DNA of 64,000 nucleotides from Bacteroidota bacterium. GTDB lineage: Bacteria > Bacteroidota > Bacteroidia > JABDFU01. Position 1 is the stretch's first letter. Each line of letters opens with the position of its first letter. Under the pieces are notes generated by a model. The model saw only the letters and a program-made list of their open reading frames with translations. It was not told the origin of the DNA and made no database searches. A program made the position numbers and the translations under genes. Positions 8,320-18,117 of the stretch are shown here, one piece after another. Where the stretch lies: the NCBI GenBank assembly GCA_016183775.1, contig JACPDY010000047.1, positions 19,904-83,903 on the forward strand, written 5' to 3'.

Positions 8320-9951
8320 TTACGACTTTTTGGAGATGACAAATCGGCCAAGGAAGGCCAATAATATGAAAGCCGCTGAAATATATAATGCGAGACGGCC
8401 AATATAATCGCCATATTTTGTATAAAAGGTAAACTCATCATTTAATGTGACAGTGCTTTTTATTACAGCAGGCTGCCACCAGGGCGTTGCTTCTGCAATA
8501 TCGCCCCGCTCATTAATAAAGCACGATATTCCTGTGTTAGCCGAACGCGCAATACATCGCCTCGTTTCTATTGCCCGCTGCCTCCCATAAACTAAATGCT
8601 GCCTGTAACCAGGAGTGTCGTCCCACCAACCGTCGTTTGTAATGATGAAAAGAGCCTGCGCCCCGTTTTTCACATAACCACTTACAAATTCGCCGTAAAT
8701 GGATTCATAACAAATAATTGGAGCAATTTTAACAGACTTACCTGAAACAAAAACCGTCCGTTCGTTTTGCGTACCAAGACTACCTGTAGTTCCGCCTAGT
8801 TCTATCGCGAGCTTTTCAAACGGCTTCATTAAGCCCGGGAACGGCATGCGTTCAACTCCGGGTACCAATTTCGATTTATGATAAACCTGCACCAGTCCGG
8901 TATTATCCAGTTGAAATGCGGTATTATAATTATCATAATACTCATCGCTATCCTTGAATTTCTGTGCTGTTACTGAAAAGGTTTCTCCTGCTTTATATGA
9001 CCTGGCAGTACTTGCACCAATGATTATCGTCAATTTCGGGTACTCCTTTAAGAATTTCTGAAGCTCTTTTATACTGTTCACATACTCCAGGTTGTTTTCC
9101 CATATATTTTCGGTCAGGGCTGTTTCGGGGAACACTAAATAATCCGTTGCGCTGTCCAATTGTGAACGACCCAAGGCCAGCATTTTGCTCAACTGTTCCG
9201 AATGGTTTCCGCTGAATTTTTCATTGTAGGGATCAATATTGGGCTGTACTGCCACTACCTTTATTTGGGGGCCATTGCCGACAGAACGGTCATTATAAAG
9301 AAAGACAGACAATACAATAGGGAAAACAACCAATGCCACCAGTCCGCTTATTTTGCCTATTGTGTACTTTTTTTGATGTGATACCCGGATGACAATATTT
9401 GCAACAAAAACATTTATAAGTAATACCCAAAGAGATCCGCCAAATATACCTGTGTATTCATACCACTGAATAAGTTTATAATTTGCTGCCAGGCCATTTC
9501 CAAGGGTAAGCCAGGGGTAAGTAAGATCCCAATCGTGGTGCAGGTATTCAAAAGCTATCCAACAGAATAAAAAAATCAGGTTATAATCTATTATCCAAAG
9601 GACAAATCGGGATTTAAATAAATGGCTTAATTTTTTCTTTACAACATGTGCTATTGTAAAAACCATTGTCATAAGCAGGGCATTGGCCAATATCGCCATA
9701 GCGGCTCCGCCGCCGGAAGCAAAATACACCCACCAGCTCACAGAGAGATTCCACAAAACAAAGCAAAGGAAACTGTATAAAAACAGCTGTGAGACTTTAT
9801 GTTTTACCTGATTTTTAAAAAACTCATTCTCAATAAGCAACAGAGGAACAAAACCTACAAACAGAAACGGCGCAAAGCCGTATGTGGGCCAGGCGATGCT
9901 TAATAACAACACACTTAGCAACAGATATAAAACTATTCTCCTTCTATTCAT
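8320..9951 (-). CDS. lnt: Apolipoprotein N-acyltransferase
   Basis: Lnt adds the third acyl chain to the N-terminal cysteine of lipoproteins in the inner membrane. The N-terminal part has about six membrane segments. The C-terminal part is a nitrilase-like (CN_hydrolase) domain with the Glu-Lys-Cys triad visible as VFPETAL, YHKSKLVPGVERMPF and IICYESIYGE. A last transmembrane segment closes the protein. The in-frame TTG at 9960 is possible, but the ATG at 9951 (MNRRRIVLY) is the better start. Length is about 543 residues, in the family range. It lies 33 bp upstream of lpd on the same strand. Several lipoproteins elsewhere in the window are plausible substrates. Confidence 0.93.
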   Translation of the reverse strand: MNRRRIVLYLLLSVLLLSIAWPTYGFAPFLFVGFVPLLLIENEFFKNQVKHKVSQLFLYSFLCFVLWNLSVSWWVYFASGGGAAMAILANALLMTMVFTIAHVVKKKLSHLFKSRFVLWIIDYNLIFLFCWIAFEYLHHDWDLTYPWLTLGNGLAANYKLIQWYEYTGIFGGSLWVLLINVFVANIVIRVSHQKKYTIGKISGLVALVVFPIVLSVFLYNDRSVGNGPQIKVVAVQPNIDPYNEKFSGNHSEQLSKMLALGRSQLDSATDYLVFPETALTENIWENNLEYVNSIKELQKFLKEYPKLTIIIGASTARSYKAGETFSVTAQKFKDSDEYYDNYNTAFQLDNTGLVQVYHKSKLVPGVERMPFPGLMKPFEKLAIELGGTTGSLGTQNERTVFVSGKSVKIAPIICYESIYGEFVSGYVKNGAQALFIITNDGWWDDTPGYRQHLVYGRQRAIETRRCIARSANTGISCFINERGDIAEATPWWQPAVIKSTVTLNDEFTFYTKYGDYIGRLALYISAAFILLAFLGRFVISKKS

Positions 9952-9984
9952 CCGACACAAAGATACATTCGTAACTCACACAAA

Positions 9985-10012
9985 AAAGCCCTCTAAAAAA
10001 GAGGGCTTTAAA
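9985..10012 (-). terminator. Rho-independent terminator
   Basis: A perfect 9-bp stem (9985-9993 with 10001-10009) has an A/T-rich loop and, read on the minus strand, is followed by a T run. It ends the transcript of the 10032-12096 gene pair just upstream of lnt. Confidence 0.8.
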
Positions 10013-10031
10013 AGAACCGGTTGACTTTCAG

Positions 10032-10511
10032 TTATTCTTTGTCTTTTATATCAATATCCGGAGACGTGCCAACAACATCCTCGTCCTTCATTTTTTCATT
10101 GGGCATTTCTTTCAACAATTCCTTCTCTAATTCATCGTCGCTTGGAGGGTTTTTCATCAATTGTTCCTCCTCTGCATCAACTTTGGCTTCAGCGACATCG
10201 GTTCCCTTGTTCGCTTTAATTGCCATCACTGCAAGTAATCTTGCCCGTCGCGAATGGTGTATCGCCCTTACATACATGCCACGCCTGAATAAACTCCGGG
10301 CGAATTTCTGGTGGGCAATCGAACGGGCCAGATCCCCCGTATATACTTTGCCCTCTTTTACATTGCGATGCGCGGCCATGACAACTATCGTGGTACGCTT
10401 AATGACCCTGCGCGCTTTCATCCTCAAAGCGGGCTGCGCGTAAACTTCAGCATCGCTGACAGTAAAAAAAGCGGCAAACAAAATCAATAAACCAAGTTTT
10501 AATGTGCTCAT
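10032..10511 (-). CDS. Hypothetical exported basic protein
   Basis: A protein of about 159 residues with a signal peptide (STLKLGLLILFAAFFTVSDA, then a VYA-Q cleavage site). The middle is rich in Arg, Lys, His and Ala, including RMKARRVIKRT and FRRGMYVRAIHHSRRARLL. An acidic tail, rich in Asp and Glu (EEEQLMKNPPSDDELEKELL), follows. I do not recognise the family. The frame extends upstream to an ATG at 10547 and further; I chose 10511 because it gives a compact signal peptide and avoids overlap with the gene ending at 10555. The strong split between a basic core and an acidic tail suggests an exported or periplasmic binding role, which is inference only. A terminator follows. Confidence 0.6.
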   Translation of the reverse strand: MSTLKLGLLILFAAFFTVSDAEVYAQPALRMKARRVIKRTTIVVMAAHRNVKEGKVYTGDLARSIAHQKFARSLFRRGMYVRAIHHSRRARLLAVMAIKANKGTDVAEAKVDAEEEQLMKNPPSDDELEKELLKEMPNEKMKDEDVVGTSPDIDIKDKE

Positions 10512-10554
10512 ATGTTTTAAGTTTTTAGTAAAGAAAACAATCTTCATGCCAATA

Positions 10555-12096
10555 TTAATAAATTGAAAGCCGATATACAACCGGTTCCTCATTTATTCCA
10601 TTAAATCTGTATAATACCGCCTTAGATTTATGCAAGGCCTCCAATTTCTTCCTGGCATCGAGTGTGTCATTTGCATACAGCATGTTTCGTTTAGAAATAA
10701 AAGAAACGTATTGCAAAGGATTAGCCAATTCAGTCCTGATATTTAAAAATACCATCTCATCATTTTTCGCATCATTCCTGATGAACATAGCAGCTTTTGT
10801 TAAAGCCGAATGATCGGGATGTGAAGGATGAGACCCATCGAAATTTATCTTTACAAAAAAAACTGCCGCGATAATTATTACAACCTGAATGATCACGCTT
10901 TTCCTGCCGGCATTCATTCTGTTATGAAACCATCCCGACATCAACCCCAAAAACAAAGCGATACTTACACCAAGCACGGCAACACAATGACTATGGATCA
11001 CCGTTGAATTAAAAAAAACAAAAAGATGTATGATCCCGGGTACAGTGGCCAAGCTTATCAACAACCTATTCCGCCTGATAACCTGCAACAAATATGCATA
11101 TCCCTTTTTAAAAATAATACCAATTATCAATAGAATTAATAAGTGTCCAAACGGAAATAACACTCCATTTAAATTAGCCGCCAGACGCATGTATGACCCA
11201 GCAGTAAAAAAATTAAAACCCATATCGCTGTGTGTTGCATCCATCAATCCACTGCGTTCAGCATAACGGACCACAAATGCTTTGACAAGAGAAGCGACCC
11301 CATCTATTGAGCTGTACTGTACCAATAGTAATGCAATTGCCAACACCGAGGAAATCAATACCGCTTTAAACAAAAACAATTTTTCCCACTGCTCAAACTG
11401 ATTGCTGCGTTGAACAACGATCAGTAAGGTAATAACATAGAAAATCCCGATCCATTCAGTATATATCATAAAAAAGACAGCTATAGCCACCAGACATGCT
11501 GCCCTTGATTTGTTCACAACACTGGCATCCACCCATCTGAGAGTTAAGTATAAAGTAATGATCCAAAACACTATGCCAAGTGTTTCGGGAAAATAAACAA
11601 CCGTGTGCATATAAAGCACAATAGGAATAAACAGGTAGACAGTAAACCCAACAATGGAAGGCAAATGCAGTTTAAGCGGATCGTTTTTATTAGAATACCT
11701 GAATACAAGCAGGTAAACAAAAAAAGCGCTCACAAAATGTAAAAAGATATTGAGTGATTGTATTGCCAGCTTACCCGGAACAATATGAAATAACTTAAAT
11801 GTTTCATAAGCAAACAGAAATGAAAAAGGAGGAAATGAAACAAAATAATTATCTCCTTCCTTACTTTCAAGTCGTTTGTAAAAAGCTACGTGCTTGTCCC
11901 CCGGGTTATTATAGGTGAGTATCGGACTGAAATGGCAGGCTGCCATTCCTCTCTCATCCCAGTTTTCAAAAGTAGTGAGCAGATAAAAATTGCAATGATC
12001 ATAATTATTAACCTCGTTATTTATAAGGCCCATCCTCACAAACACGGATACTAAAAAGACAGATACCAGCACGAACAAGGTGCCCACAAAACGCAT
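10555..12096 (-). CDS. Multi-pass membrane protein, GT-C-like
   Basis: A 513-residue protein with about 10-12 hydrophobic helices. After the first helix an extracytoplasmic loop contains NYDHCNFYLLTTFENWDERG and later FVSFPPFSFL, and a hydrophilic C-terminal tail of about 90 residues follows the last helix. This layout (acidic residues in the first loop, many helices, C-terminal soluble part) resembles GT-C glycosyltransferases of the PMT/ArnT type, which move sugars from lipid carriers. Similarity is weak and the assignment is inference. It starts at the ATG at 12096, 18 bp downstream of the CNNM-type gene on the same strand, so the two are probably co-transcribed. Confidence 0.6.
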   Translation of the reverse strand: MRFVGTLFVLVSVFLVSVFVRMGLINNEVNNYDHCNFYLLTTFENWDERGMAACHFSPILTYNNPGDKHVAFYKRLESKEGDNYFVSFPPFSFLFAYETFKLFHIVPGKLAIQSLNIFLHFVSAFFVYLLVFRYSNKNDPLKLHLPSIVGFTVYLFIPIVLYMHTVVYFPETLGIVFWIITLYLTLRWVDASVVNKSRAACLVAIAVFFMIYTEWIGIFYVITLLIVVQRSNQFEQWEKLFLFKAVLISSVLAIALLLVQYSSIDGVASLVKAFVVRYAERSGLMDATHSDMGFNFFTAGSYMRLAANLNGVLFPFGHLLILLIIGIIFKKGYAYLLQVIRRNRLLISLATVPGIIHLFVFFNSTVIHSHCVAVLGVSIALFLGLMSGWFHNRMNAGRKSVIIQVVIIIAAVFFVKINFDGSHPSHPDHSALTKAAMFIRNDAKNDEMVFLNIRTELANPLQYVSFISKRNMLYANDTLDARKKLEALHKSKAVLYRFNGINEEPVVYRLSIY

Positions 12097-12114
12097 ATGC
12101 TAAAATTTTATTAC

Positions 12115-13392
12115 TTACTTAATTCTAACCATCAAAATCTTATCAATTCTCACTCCATCCATATCCATAATTTCAAATTGAAAATTGCCGTGATTAACTA
12201 CAGCGCCTACATTTGGAATGGTTTGCAACTGATTTAAAATAAACCCGGAAATGGTTGTATAATGATGGGTATTATCTTCAATGATCACTTGCTGAAAATA
12301 TTGATTGATCTCATATATCGGCGCGCTCCCCTTTATCAAAAATGAGCCGTCCGCTCTTTTAAATATGTTAAGTTCATCTGTTTCATCTTCATCAGGCAAA
12401 TTTCCAACTATCGCTTCAAACAGATCATGTAAGGTTACTATACCCTTAATGAATTGAAACTCATCAATGACAACACCTATATACTGCTTTTCACGCTTGA
12501 AAATGTTTAAAATTTTAAAGGCAGGAGTGCTTTCGGCAATATAAACAGGGATACTTATAACATCGTCCAACTTAAAGTTCTCAGCGTTGTAGTTTTCGAA
12601 AAAATCCTTTATCGTAATTACTCCCTTTACTTTTTCAATTGAGCCATCGCCCACAACAAACTTAGAGTGTACACTTTCCTCCAATTGTTTGAAAATGGTT
12701 TGCTTGTCGTGGTTATAATTAATCCATTCAACTTCCGAACTGCGCGTCATGAGCGATTTTGCTGTTTGATCAGTGAAGTAAAACAGGTTTTGGTGAACCT
12801 GACTTTCTTCTGTTTCCAATACGCCTTGCTTTCCTGCCACTTTTAATATGTAACGCAATTCTTCCTCACTTGTGTTTTCGCTTTTGTTTTCATTAACACC
12901 AACTATTTTTAAAATGATCTGGGTTGAGACAGACAGTAGTTTTACAAAAGGATAAGCAGCCATGGTAAAATATTTTATAACAGGCACACAAATCATTGCT
13001 ATTTTTTCGGCATTATTCATCGCGATGGATTTGGGAACCAATTCGCCGATTACAATGGTAAAATAGGTAATGCCGCCGATTACAATTACCAATGATATAT
13101 TGTACGTATATGGATGAAGGAGGGTAAAGGATGCCAAAACATTTTCCAAATCGACCGTAAGTGTGGCGCCTCCATAAGCACCCGCAATAATGCCGATCAA
13201 GGTTATTCCAACCTGAACAGATGATAAGAAATTTTCCGGGTTTTCCATCAGCCGTAAAATGTCCTTTGCCCTGGCACTTCCTTGCGAAGCAAGATGTTCG
13301 ATACGGCTTTTTTTTACCGAGACTAATGCTATTTCAGCCAAAGCAAAAAAGCCATTTATTAAGGTCAGAATAATTACTACAAGTATTTCCAC
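12115..13392 (-). CDS. CNNM/CorC-family transporter (DUF21, CBS pair, CorC_HlyC)
   Basis: A 425-residue protein with a DUF21 membrane domain (three to four helices, residues 1-190, including LINGFFALAEIALVSVKKSR and NFLSSVQVGITLIGIIAGAYGG). A CBS pair follows (about 205-330: LMTRSSEVEWI, then FVVGDGSIEKVKGVITIKDF), then a C-terminal CorC_HlyC domain (about 345-425). Relatives export or regulate Mg2+ and Co2+; older annotations call them haemolysin-like. The start is a GTG at 13392, because no ATG fits the conserved N-terminus. The gene is followed closely by the GT-C-like gene. Confidence 0.88.
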   Translation of the reverse strand: MEILVVIILTLINGFFALAEIALVSVKKSRIEHLASQGSARAKDILRLMENPENFLSSVQVGITLIGIIAGAYGGATLTVDLENVLASFTLLHPYTYNISLVIVIGGITYFTIVIGELVPKSIAMNNAEKIAMICVPVIKYFTMAAYPFVKLLSVSTQIILKIVGVNENKSENTSEEELRYILKVAGKQGVLETEESQVHQNLFYFTDQTAKSLMTRSSEVEWINYNHDKQTIFKQLEESVHSKFVVGDGSIEKVKGVITIKDFFENYNAENFKLDDVISIPVYIAESTPAFKILNIFKREKQYIGVVIDEFQFIKGIVTLHDLFEAIVGNLPDEDETDELNIFKRADGSFLIKGSAPIYEINQYFQQVIIEDNTHHYTTISGFILNQLQTIPNVGAVVNHGNFQFEIMDMDGVRIDKILMVRIK

Positions 13393-13416
13393 GGTACAAA
13401 TCTACGTTATTCTGCT

Positions 13417-13517
13417 ATTATACCCCGGCTACAAGAGCTTGCGGCAAGCCTCCATGCCATTGAGAGAGCTTGTGCATGGGTAAGTAGGCCAGTAAACCGT
13501 TGAGCCAGGGTATATTA
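13417..13517. repeat. Structured intergenic inverted repeat
   Basis: The outer arms near 13417-13430 and 13503-13517 are nearly complementary. Two inner hairpins are visible: GCTTGCGGCAAGC, and CCATGC pairing with GCATGG. The element fills the gap between the CNNM-type gene and the efflux channel gene. It may act as a transcript-end or processing structure or be a REP-like remnant. Confidence 0.45.
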
Positions 13518-14948
13518 TCATCTCCAGCCGCCACCTAGTGCTTTGTAAATATTTACTGTGGCGTTGTATTGTCGTTTTTTTGTATTTACAAGCTCGAGTT
13601 TAGTTTGAAGGGCTTTTTGTTGTGCGTTTAAAACTTCGAGATAATTTGCACGTCCGGTTTTAAACAGGTCGGTAGATGTTTCTATTGATTGGATCAAAAT
13701 TTCTGCTTGTTCTGTTTTGATTTCATTTATCTGTTCGAGGCTTTTAATGTTGGCTAATTCATTATACACTTCAACATAGCCATTGATAATGGTTTTCTGG
13801 TAATTATACAGTGCATTGAGTTGATTGGCTTTGGCTGTTTTGAATTCTGCCTGTATTGCACTTCTGTTAATCAGTGGTGCGGTTAAATTACCTAATAATG
13901 TGTATGCTATTGATTGCGGAGAAGTAAATAAAAACGTGCTATTAAATGCCTGAAATCCCATTGATCCAGCTATGTTTAAGGATGGATAAAAAGCCAGCTT
14001 TGCTGATTTTACATCTGCTTTTGAAGCTAATAATTCGTATTCAGCTTCACGAATATCGGGTCTGTTTTTTAAGAGGTCTGAAGGGATGCCGATTTTAATA
14101 TTTTGTGAGAGGGCTTTGTTTAATTCTGTTCCGTCTCTGTTTACTGTTTGCGGGTATCTGCCTAACAGAAAATTAATTTTGTTTTCGAACTCAGTAATCT
14201 GTTGTAGTGTTTCAAACTCTAATGCTTTTGTGTTTAACAGTTCTGCTTTAAATTGCTTTACGGCTAACTCATTTGCTGTTCCCGCTTCTCGCTGTGCATT
14301 AACAATATCAATGGCGGTTTGTTGCAGTTTGATTGTTTCTCTGATAATCTCTAATTGGTTATCTAATTCGAGCAATTCATAATAAGCGGTACTGATCCCG
14401 GTTATTAAATTTGTAATTAGCCAATTTTTTCCTTCTATACTTTCTAAATAGCGTGCCAAAGCTGCTTTCCTTTTATTGCGTAGTTTACCCCAAACATCTA
14501 TCTCCCATGAGGTTTGCAATCCCAAATAATGATCGGGAAGATGTGTAGGAACAATTTTACCGGGTGTTATTTCGGTTGTGATATTTCCGGCACCATCCAT
14601 TGTATATAATCCATACTTTCTCTGAGCTGTTGAAATATTACCAGATAAAACAGGCCATAAGGCTCCACGGCTCAATCGCGCATTGCCCCCGGCTACCTCA
14701 ATTTTCTGAAGGCTCATTAATACATCCAAATTATTGACAAGAGCCGTGTCAATAAGCGCGATCAAATTACCATCCGAAAAGTATTCCTTCCAATTAATGC
14801 CGGCAGAATTGGAAGAATCCATTACTCCCATAAAGGATGTTGGGACAGCTTTTATATTATTGGTCTCTGTTATTTTTGCGGTTTTACAACTTATTAACAG
14901 AAAACAAACTGCCACAAAACCAAAGAATATTGTTCTTATTTCCTTCAT
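13518..14948 (-). CDS. RND efflux outer-membrane channel (TolC/OprM-type lipoprotein)
   Basis: A 476-residue outer-membrane factor of the NodT/OprM subgroup. The N-terminus is a lipoprotein signal with the lipobox LLISCK (Cys about residue 21). Two related halves of long coiled-coil helices and beta-strands follow; characteristic phrases are LQTSWEIDVWGKLRNKRKAA, LLKNRPDIREAEYELLASKAD and TAPLINRSAIQAEF. It forms the exit duct for the pump encoded directly upstream (gap of 2 bp). It is the last gene of the operon adaptor, pump, channel. Confidence 0.93.
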   Translation of the reverse strand: MKEIRTIFFGFVAVCFLLISCKTAKITETNNIKAVPTSFMGVMDSSNSAGINWKEYFSDGNLIALIDTALVNNLDVLMSLQKIEVAGGNARLSRGALWPVLSGNISTAQRKYGLYTMDGAGNITTEITPGKIVPTHLPDHYLGLQTSWEIDVWGKLRNKRKAALARYLESIEGKNWLITNLITGISTAYYELLELDNQLEIIRETIKLQQTAIDIVNAQREAGTANELAVKQFKAELLNTKALEFETLQQITEFENKINFLLGRYPQTVNRDGTELNKALSQNIKIGIPSDLLKNRPDIREAEYELLASKADVKSAKLAFYPSLNIAGSMGFQAFNSTFLFTSPQSIAYTLLGNLTAPLINRSAIQAEFKTAKANQLNALYNYQKTIINGYVEVYNELANIKSLEQINEIKTEQAEILIQSIETSTDLFKTGRANYLEVLNAQQKALQTKLELVNTKKRQYNATVNIYKALGGGWR

Positions 14949-14950
14949 AT

Positions 14951-17900
14951 TCAGATATCCTCAGTAAATGGTTTTTCTTCTTTTGTTCTTCTCATTGATA
15001 ATTTTTCGGCAAGTGTTGCAAATACAACATAGAGTCCGGGAATTATAATTACACCGAAAACAGTTCCGAATAGCATACCGCCTGCTGCTGCCGAACCAAT
15101 AGTTTTATTCCCCACCGCGCCTGCACCGCTTGCAAACATCAACGGGATTAACCCTGAAATGAATGCGAATGACGTCATAAGAATAGGTCGTAACCTCACT
15201 GTTGCACCTTCAATGGCTGCTTGTAATGGCGTTGATCCTTCCCTGTGTCTCATGGAAGCGAACTCAACTATAAGGATAGCATTCTTGCCCAATAGACCAA
15301 TGAGCATGATCATTGCTACTTGCGCGTAAATGTTATTTTCCAATCCCATCATTAAAAGAAACAGAAATGCACCGAACACCCCTGTTGGCAGGGATAAGAT
15401 AACAGGGAGCGGTAAAAGAAAACTTTCGTATTGCGCAGATAATAATAAATACACAAATAATAAACAAATCAAAAAGATATATACTGCCTCATTCCCCGCT
15501 TGAACTTCATCTCTTGTTATACCCGCCCAATCAATGTCATATCCTTTAGGCAATTTAGTTTTTGCAACTTCCTGTATGGCTTTAATAGTGCTTCCGCTGC
15601 TGTAACCTTCGTTCGCTTCTCCGTTCAATTCGGCAGAGGGGTACATATTATAACGCGTAATCTGATCCACCCCATATACACGTTCAATGCTAATGAATGC
15701 AGATAAAGGAACCAGTTCATCCTTGTCGTTCTTAACTGTTAGCTTTAAAATGTCATCAGGTTTTGCTCTGTATTGCGGCAAAGCCTGTACCATCACTTTA
15801 TACATTTGCCCGAAGCGGATAAAGTTGGTAGCATATTCACTGCCTAACATAGTTTGTAAAGTACCCATTGCATTATTAACAGTAACGCCTTTTTTAGCGG
15901 CCATATCGTTATCAAAATGCAGCATATACTGTGGGTAACTGGCATCAAAAATTGTAAAGGCACTCGCTATTTCAGGACGGGATTTTAAGTCGACAATAAA
16001 TTGCTTAACGGCTGCTTCCATTTGTTTAAAATCGCCACTGCCTGTTTTATCCAATAATCGTAACTCAAAACCGCTTGCGTTGCCATATCCGAGAACGGCC
16101 GGAGGAGGAAAGAATTCAATTTTAGCATCTTTAATATGATTTGTTTTTTCTCCTAACAGTGCGATAATATCATCTACCGATTCTTTTCTGTCATCCCAAC
16201 TTTTCAGGTTAATTAAACAAGTGCCGTAAGTTGCTCCTGTACCATCTGATAAAATGTTTGTTCCGGCCAACGAGGATGCCGATTCAATTACATCTATTGA
16301 TTCGCATATTTTTTGTACTTCGTTTACTACTGCTTTTGTTCGTTCAAGAGTAGCGCCCGATGGAGTGGTTATACTTGCGTAAAATGTACCCTGATCTTCG
16401 TTCGGAATAAACCCCGATGATAAAAACCTGCCCAAAAATCTCGTTCCAACACAAAAGAATAACAGGATGGAGAATGTAATTAGCCTGCGGTTAGCAATTA
16501 CAGCAAGCATCTTTTGGTACTTACCCGAAAGATTGCCATACCAATTGTTAAATCCATTAAAAAACGCTGTAAGCCATGTTGTTTTTTTATGTTCAACATG
16601 AGGATTTTTTAGCAGCAATGCGCAAAGTGCAGGGGTGAGTGTTAGCGCCACAAGGCCTGAAAGCACAATAGAAACAGCCATTGTTAAAGAAAACTGACGG
16701 TAAAATATTCCTGATGGGCCTGACATAAATGCTACAGGAACAAATACTGCCGACATTACAAGTGTAATTGCAATGATCGCTCCGCTGATTTCTTTCATTG
16801 CCTGTTCTGTTGCTTTTCGTGCCCCGATGTTTGATTTTTCCATTTTAGCGTGGACAGCTTCTATCACCACAATGGCATTATCTACCACAATGCCAATTGC
16901 AAGCACAAGCGCAAAGAGTGTAATCAGGTTTAAAGAAAACCCCATTAGTTGCATGAAAAATAAAGTTCCTATAAGTGAAACAGGAACAGCAATGGCAGGG
17001 ATTATTGTTGAGCGAAGATCCTGCAGAAAAACAAACACCACTAATGAAACCAATATGAATGCTTCAACTAACGTTCTAACAACCTCCTGAACAGATGCAT
17101 CAAGGAAACGAGACACGTCATAACTCACCTCATAATCCATTCCTTTAAAGAAAGTAGATTCTTTAATTTCCTCCAGACGTTTTTTGATCCTACTGATCAC
17201 CTGGCTCGCATTAGAGCCCGGCAATTGTTTCAGCATCACAGATGCGGCAGGTTTACCATTTAATTTAGCTTCCACATCAAAATAAATAGTACCAAATTCA
17301 ACGTCTGCGATGTCCCTAATCCGCAATATTTCACCCCTATCATTAGCACGAATGGGAACATTTTCATATTGTTCTTTTGTGTTAAATTTTCCGGTGTATT
17401 TAATTGCATACTGTAAAGATTGTGCTTCTTTATCAGTGCTTTCACCTACTTTTCCCGGAGCCGCTTCAATATTTTGTTCTTTTAGTGCTTCAAGAACGTC
17501 CCCTGTAGAAACATTATACGCCAACATTTTGTCCGGTTTTAGCCAAACGCGCATAGCGTATTCTTTTGCACCCAAAATATCAGCATAACCAACGCCATCA
17601 ATACGCTTTAATTCCGCTAAAATATTTATGTCCGTAAAATTGTACAGAAATTTTTCCTGTAAGGCTGTATCGGAACTATAGATGTTGAGATACATCAACA
17701 TTGCGTTTTCTTCTTTGGCAATTTTTACTCCATTTCGGATCACCTCCGCAGGTAATTCTCCCATCACTGCTGCAACTCTGTTTTGCACATTCACCGCAGC
17801 TACATCCGGATTTGTACCTACTTCAAAAATTACCTGAACGACCCCAACTCCATCATTCCCTGCATCAGACGACATGTATTTCATACCCGGCACACCGTTA

Positions 17901-18106
17901 ATGGCCCGTTCCAAAGGAACAATTGCCGCTTTGGTTACGGTTTCTGCGTTGGCTCCTGTATATTCGATAGTAACATTTACTTCGGGTGGTGCAATGCCTG
18001 GAAATTGCGCCATTGGTAATTGTGTTAACGCTAATAGTCCCAATAGTGCAATGAGTAATGATATTACAATTGATAAAACAGGCCTATGAATAAATCTTGA
18101 AAACAT
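14951..18106 (-). CDS. RND multidrug efflux pump subunit (AcrB/MexB, HAE1 type)
   Basis: A 1051-residue inner-membrane proton/drug antiporter with twelve predicted helices and two large periplasmic loops. The N-terminus FIHRPVLSIVISLLIALLG and the LPMAQFPGIAPPEVNV segment are typical of HAE1 pumps. The proton-relay region in helix 4 reads LAIGIVVDNAIVVIEA, that is Asp-Asn where AcrB has Asp407-Asp408, while the helix-10 lysine is present in LIGLLGKNAILIVEFA. Substrates are likely hydrophobic drugs, bile-like compounds or dyes. It is transcribed after the adaptor gene (gap of 11 bp) and before the channel gene. No regulator gene is adjacent. Confidence 0.95.
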   Translation of the reverse strand: MFSRFIHRPVLSIVISLLIALLGLLALTQLPMAQFPGIAPPEVNVTIEYTGANAETVTKAAIVPLERAINGVPGMKYMSSDAGNDGVGVVQVIFEVGTNPDVAAVNVQNRVAAVMGELPAEVIRNGVKIAKEENAMLMYLNIYSSDTALQEKFLYNFTDINILAELKRIDGVGYADILGAKEYAMRVWLKPDKMLAYNVSTGDVLEALKEQNIEAAPGKVGESTDKEAQSLQYAIKYTGKFNTKEQYENVPIRANDRGEILRIRDIADVEFGTIYFDVEAKLNGKPAASVMLKQLPGSNASQVISRIKKRLEEIKESTFFKGMDYEVSYDVSRFLDASVQEVVRTLVEAFILVSLVVFVFLQDLRSTIIPAIAVPVSLIGTLFFMQLMGFSLNLITLFALVLAIGIVVDNAIVVIEAVHAKMEKSNIGARKATEQAMKEISGAIIAITLVMSAVFVPVAFMSGPSGIFYRQFSLTMAVSIVLSGLVALTLTPALCALLLKNPHVEHKKTTWLTAFFNGFNNWYGNLSGKYQKMLAVIANRRLITFSILLFFCVGTRFLGRFLSSGFIPNEDQGTFYASITTPSGATLERTKAVVNEVQKICESIDVIESASSLAGTNILSDGTGATYGTCLINLKSWDDRKESVDDIIALLGEKTNHIKDAKIEFFPPPAVLGYGNASGFELRLLDKTGSGDFKQMEAAVKQFIVDLKSRPEIASAFTIFDASYPQYMLHFDNDMAAKKGVTVNNAMGTLQTMLGSEYATNFIRFGQMYKVMVQALPQYRAKPDDILKLTVKNDKDELVPLSAFISIERVYGVDQITRYNMYPSAELNGEANEGYSSGSTIKAIQEVAKTKLPKGYDIDWAGITRDEVQAGNEAVYIFLICLLFVYLLLSAQYESFLLPLPVILSLPTGVFGAFLFLLMMGLENNIYAQVAMIMLIGLLGKNAILIVEFASMRHREGSTPLQAAIEGATVRLRPILMTSFAFISGLIPLMFASGAGAVGNKTIGSAAAGGMLFGTVFGVIIIPGLYVVFATLAEKLSMRRTKEEKPFTEDI

Positions 18107-18117
18107 ATTTCATTATT

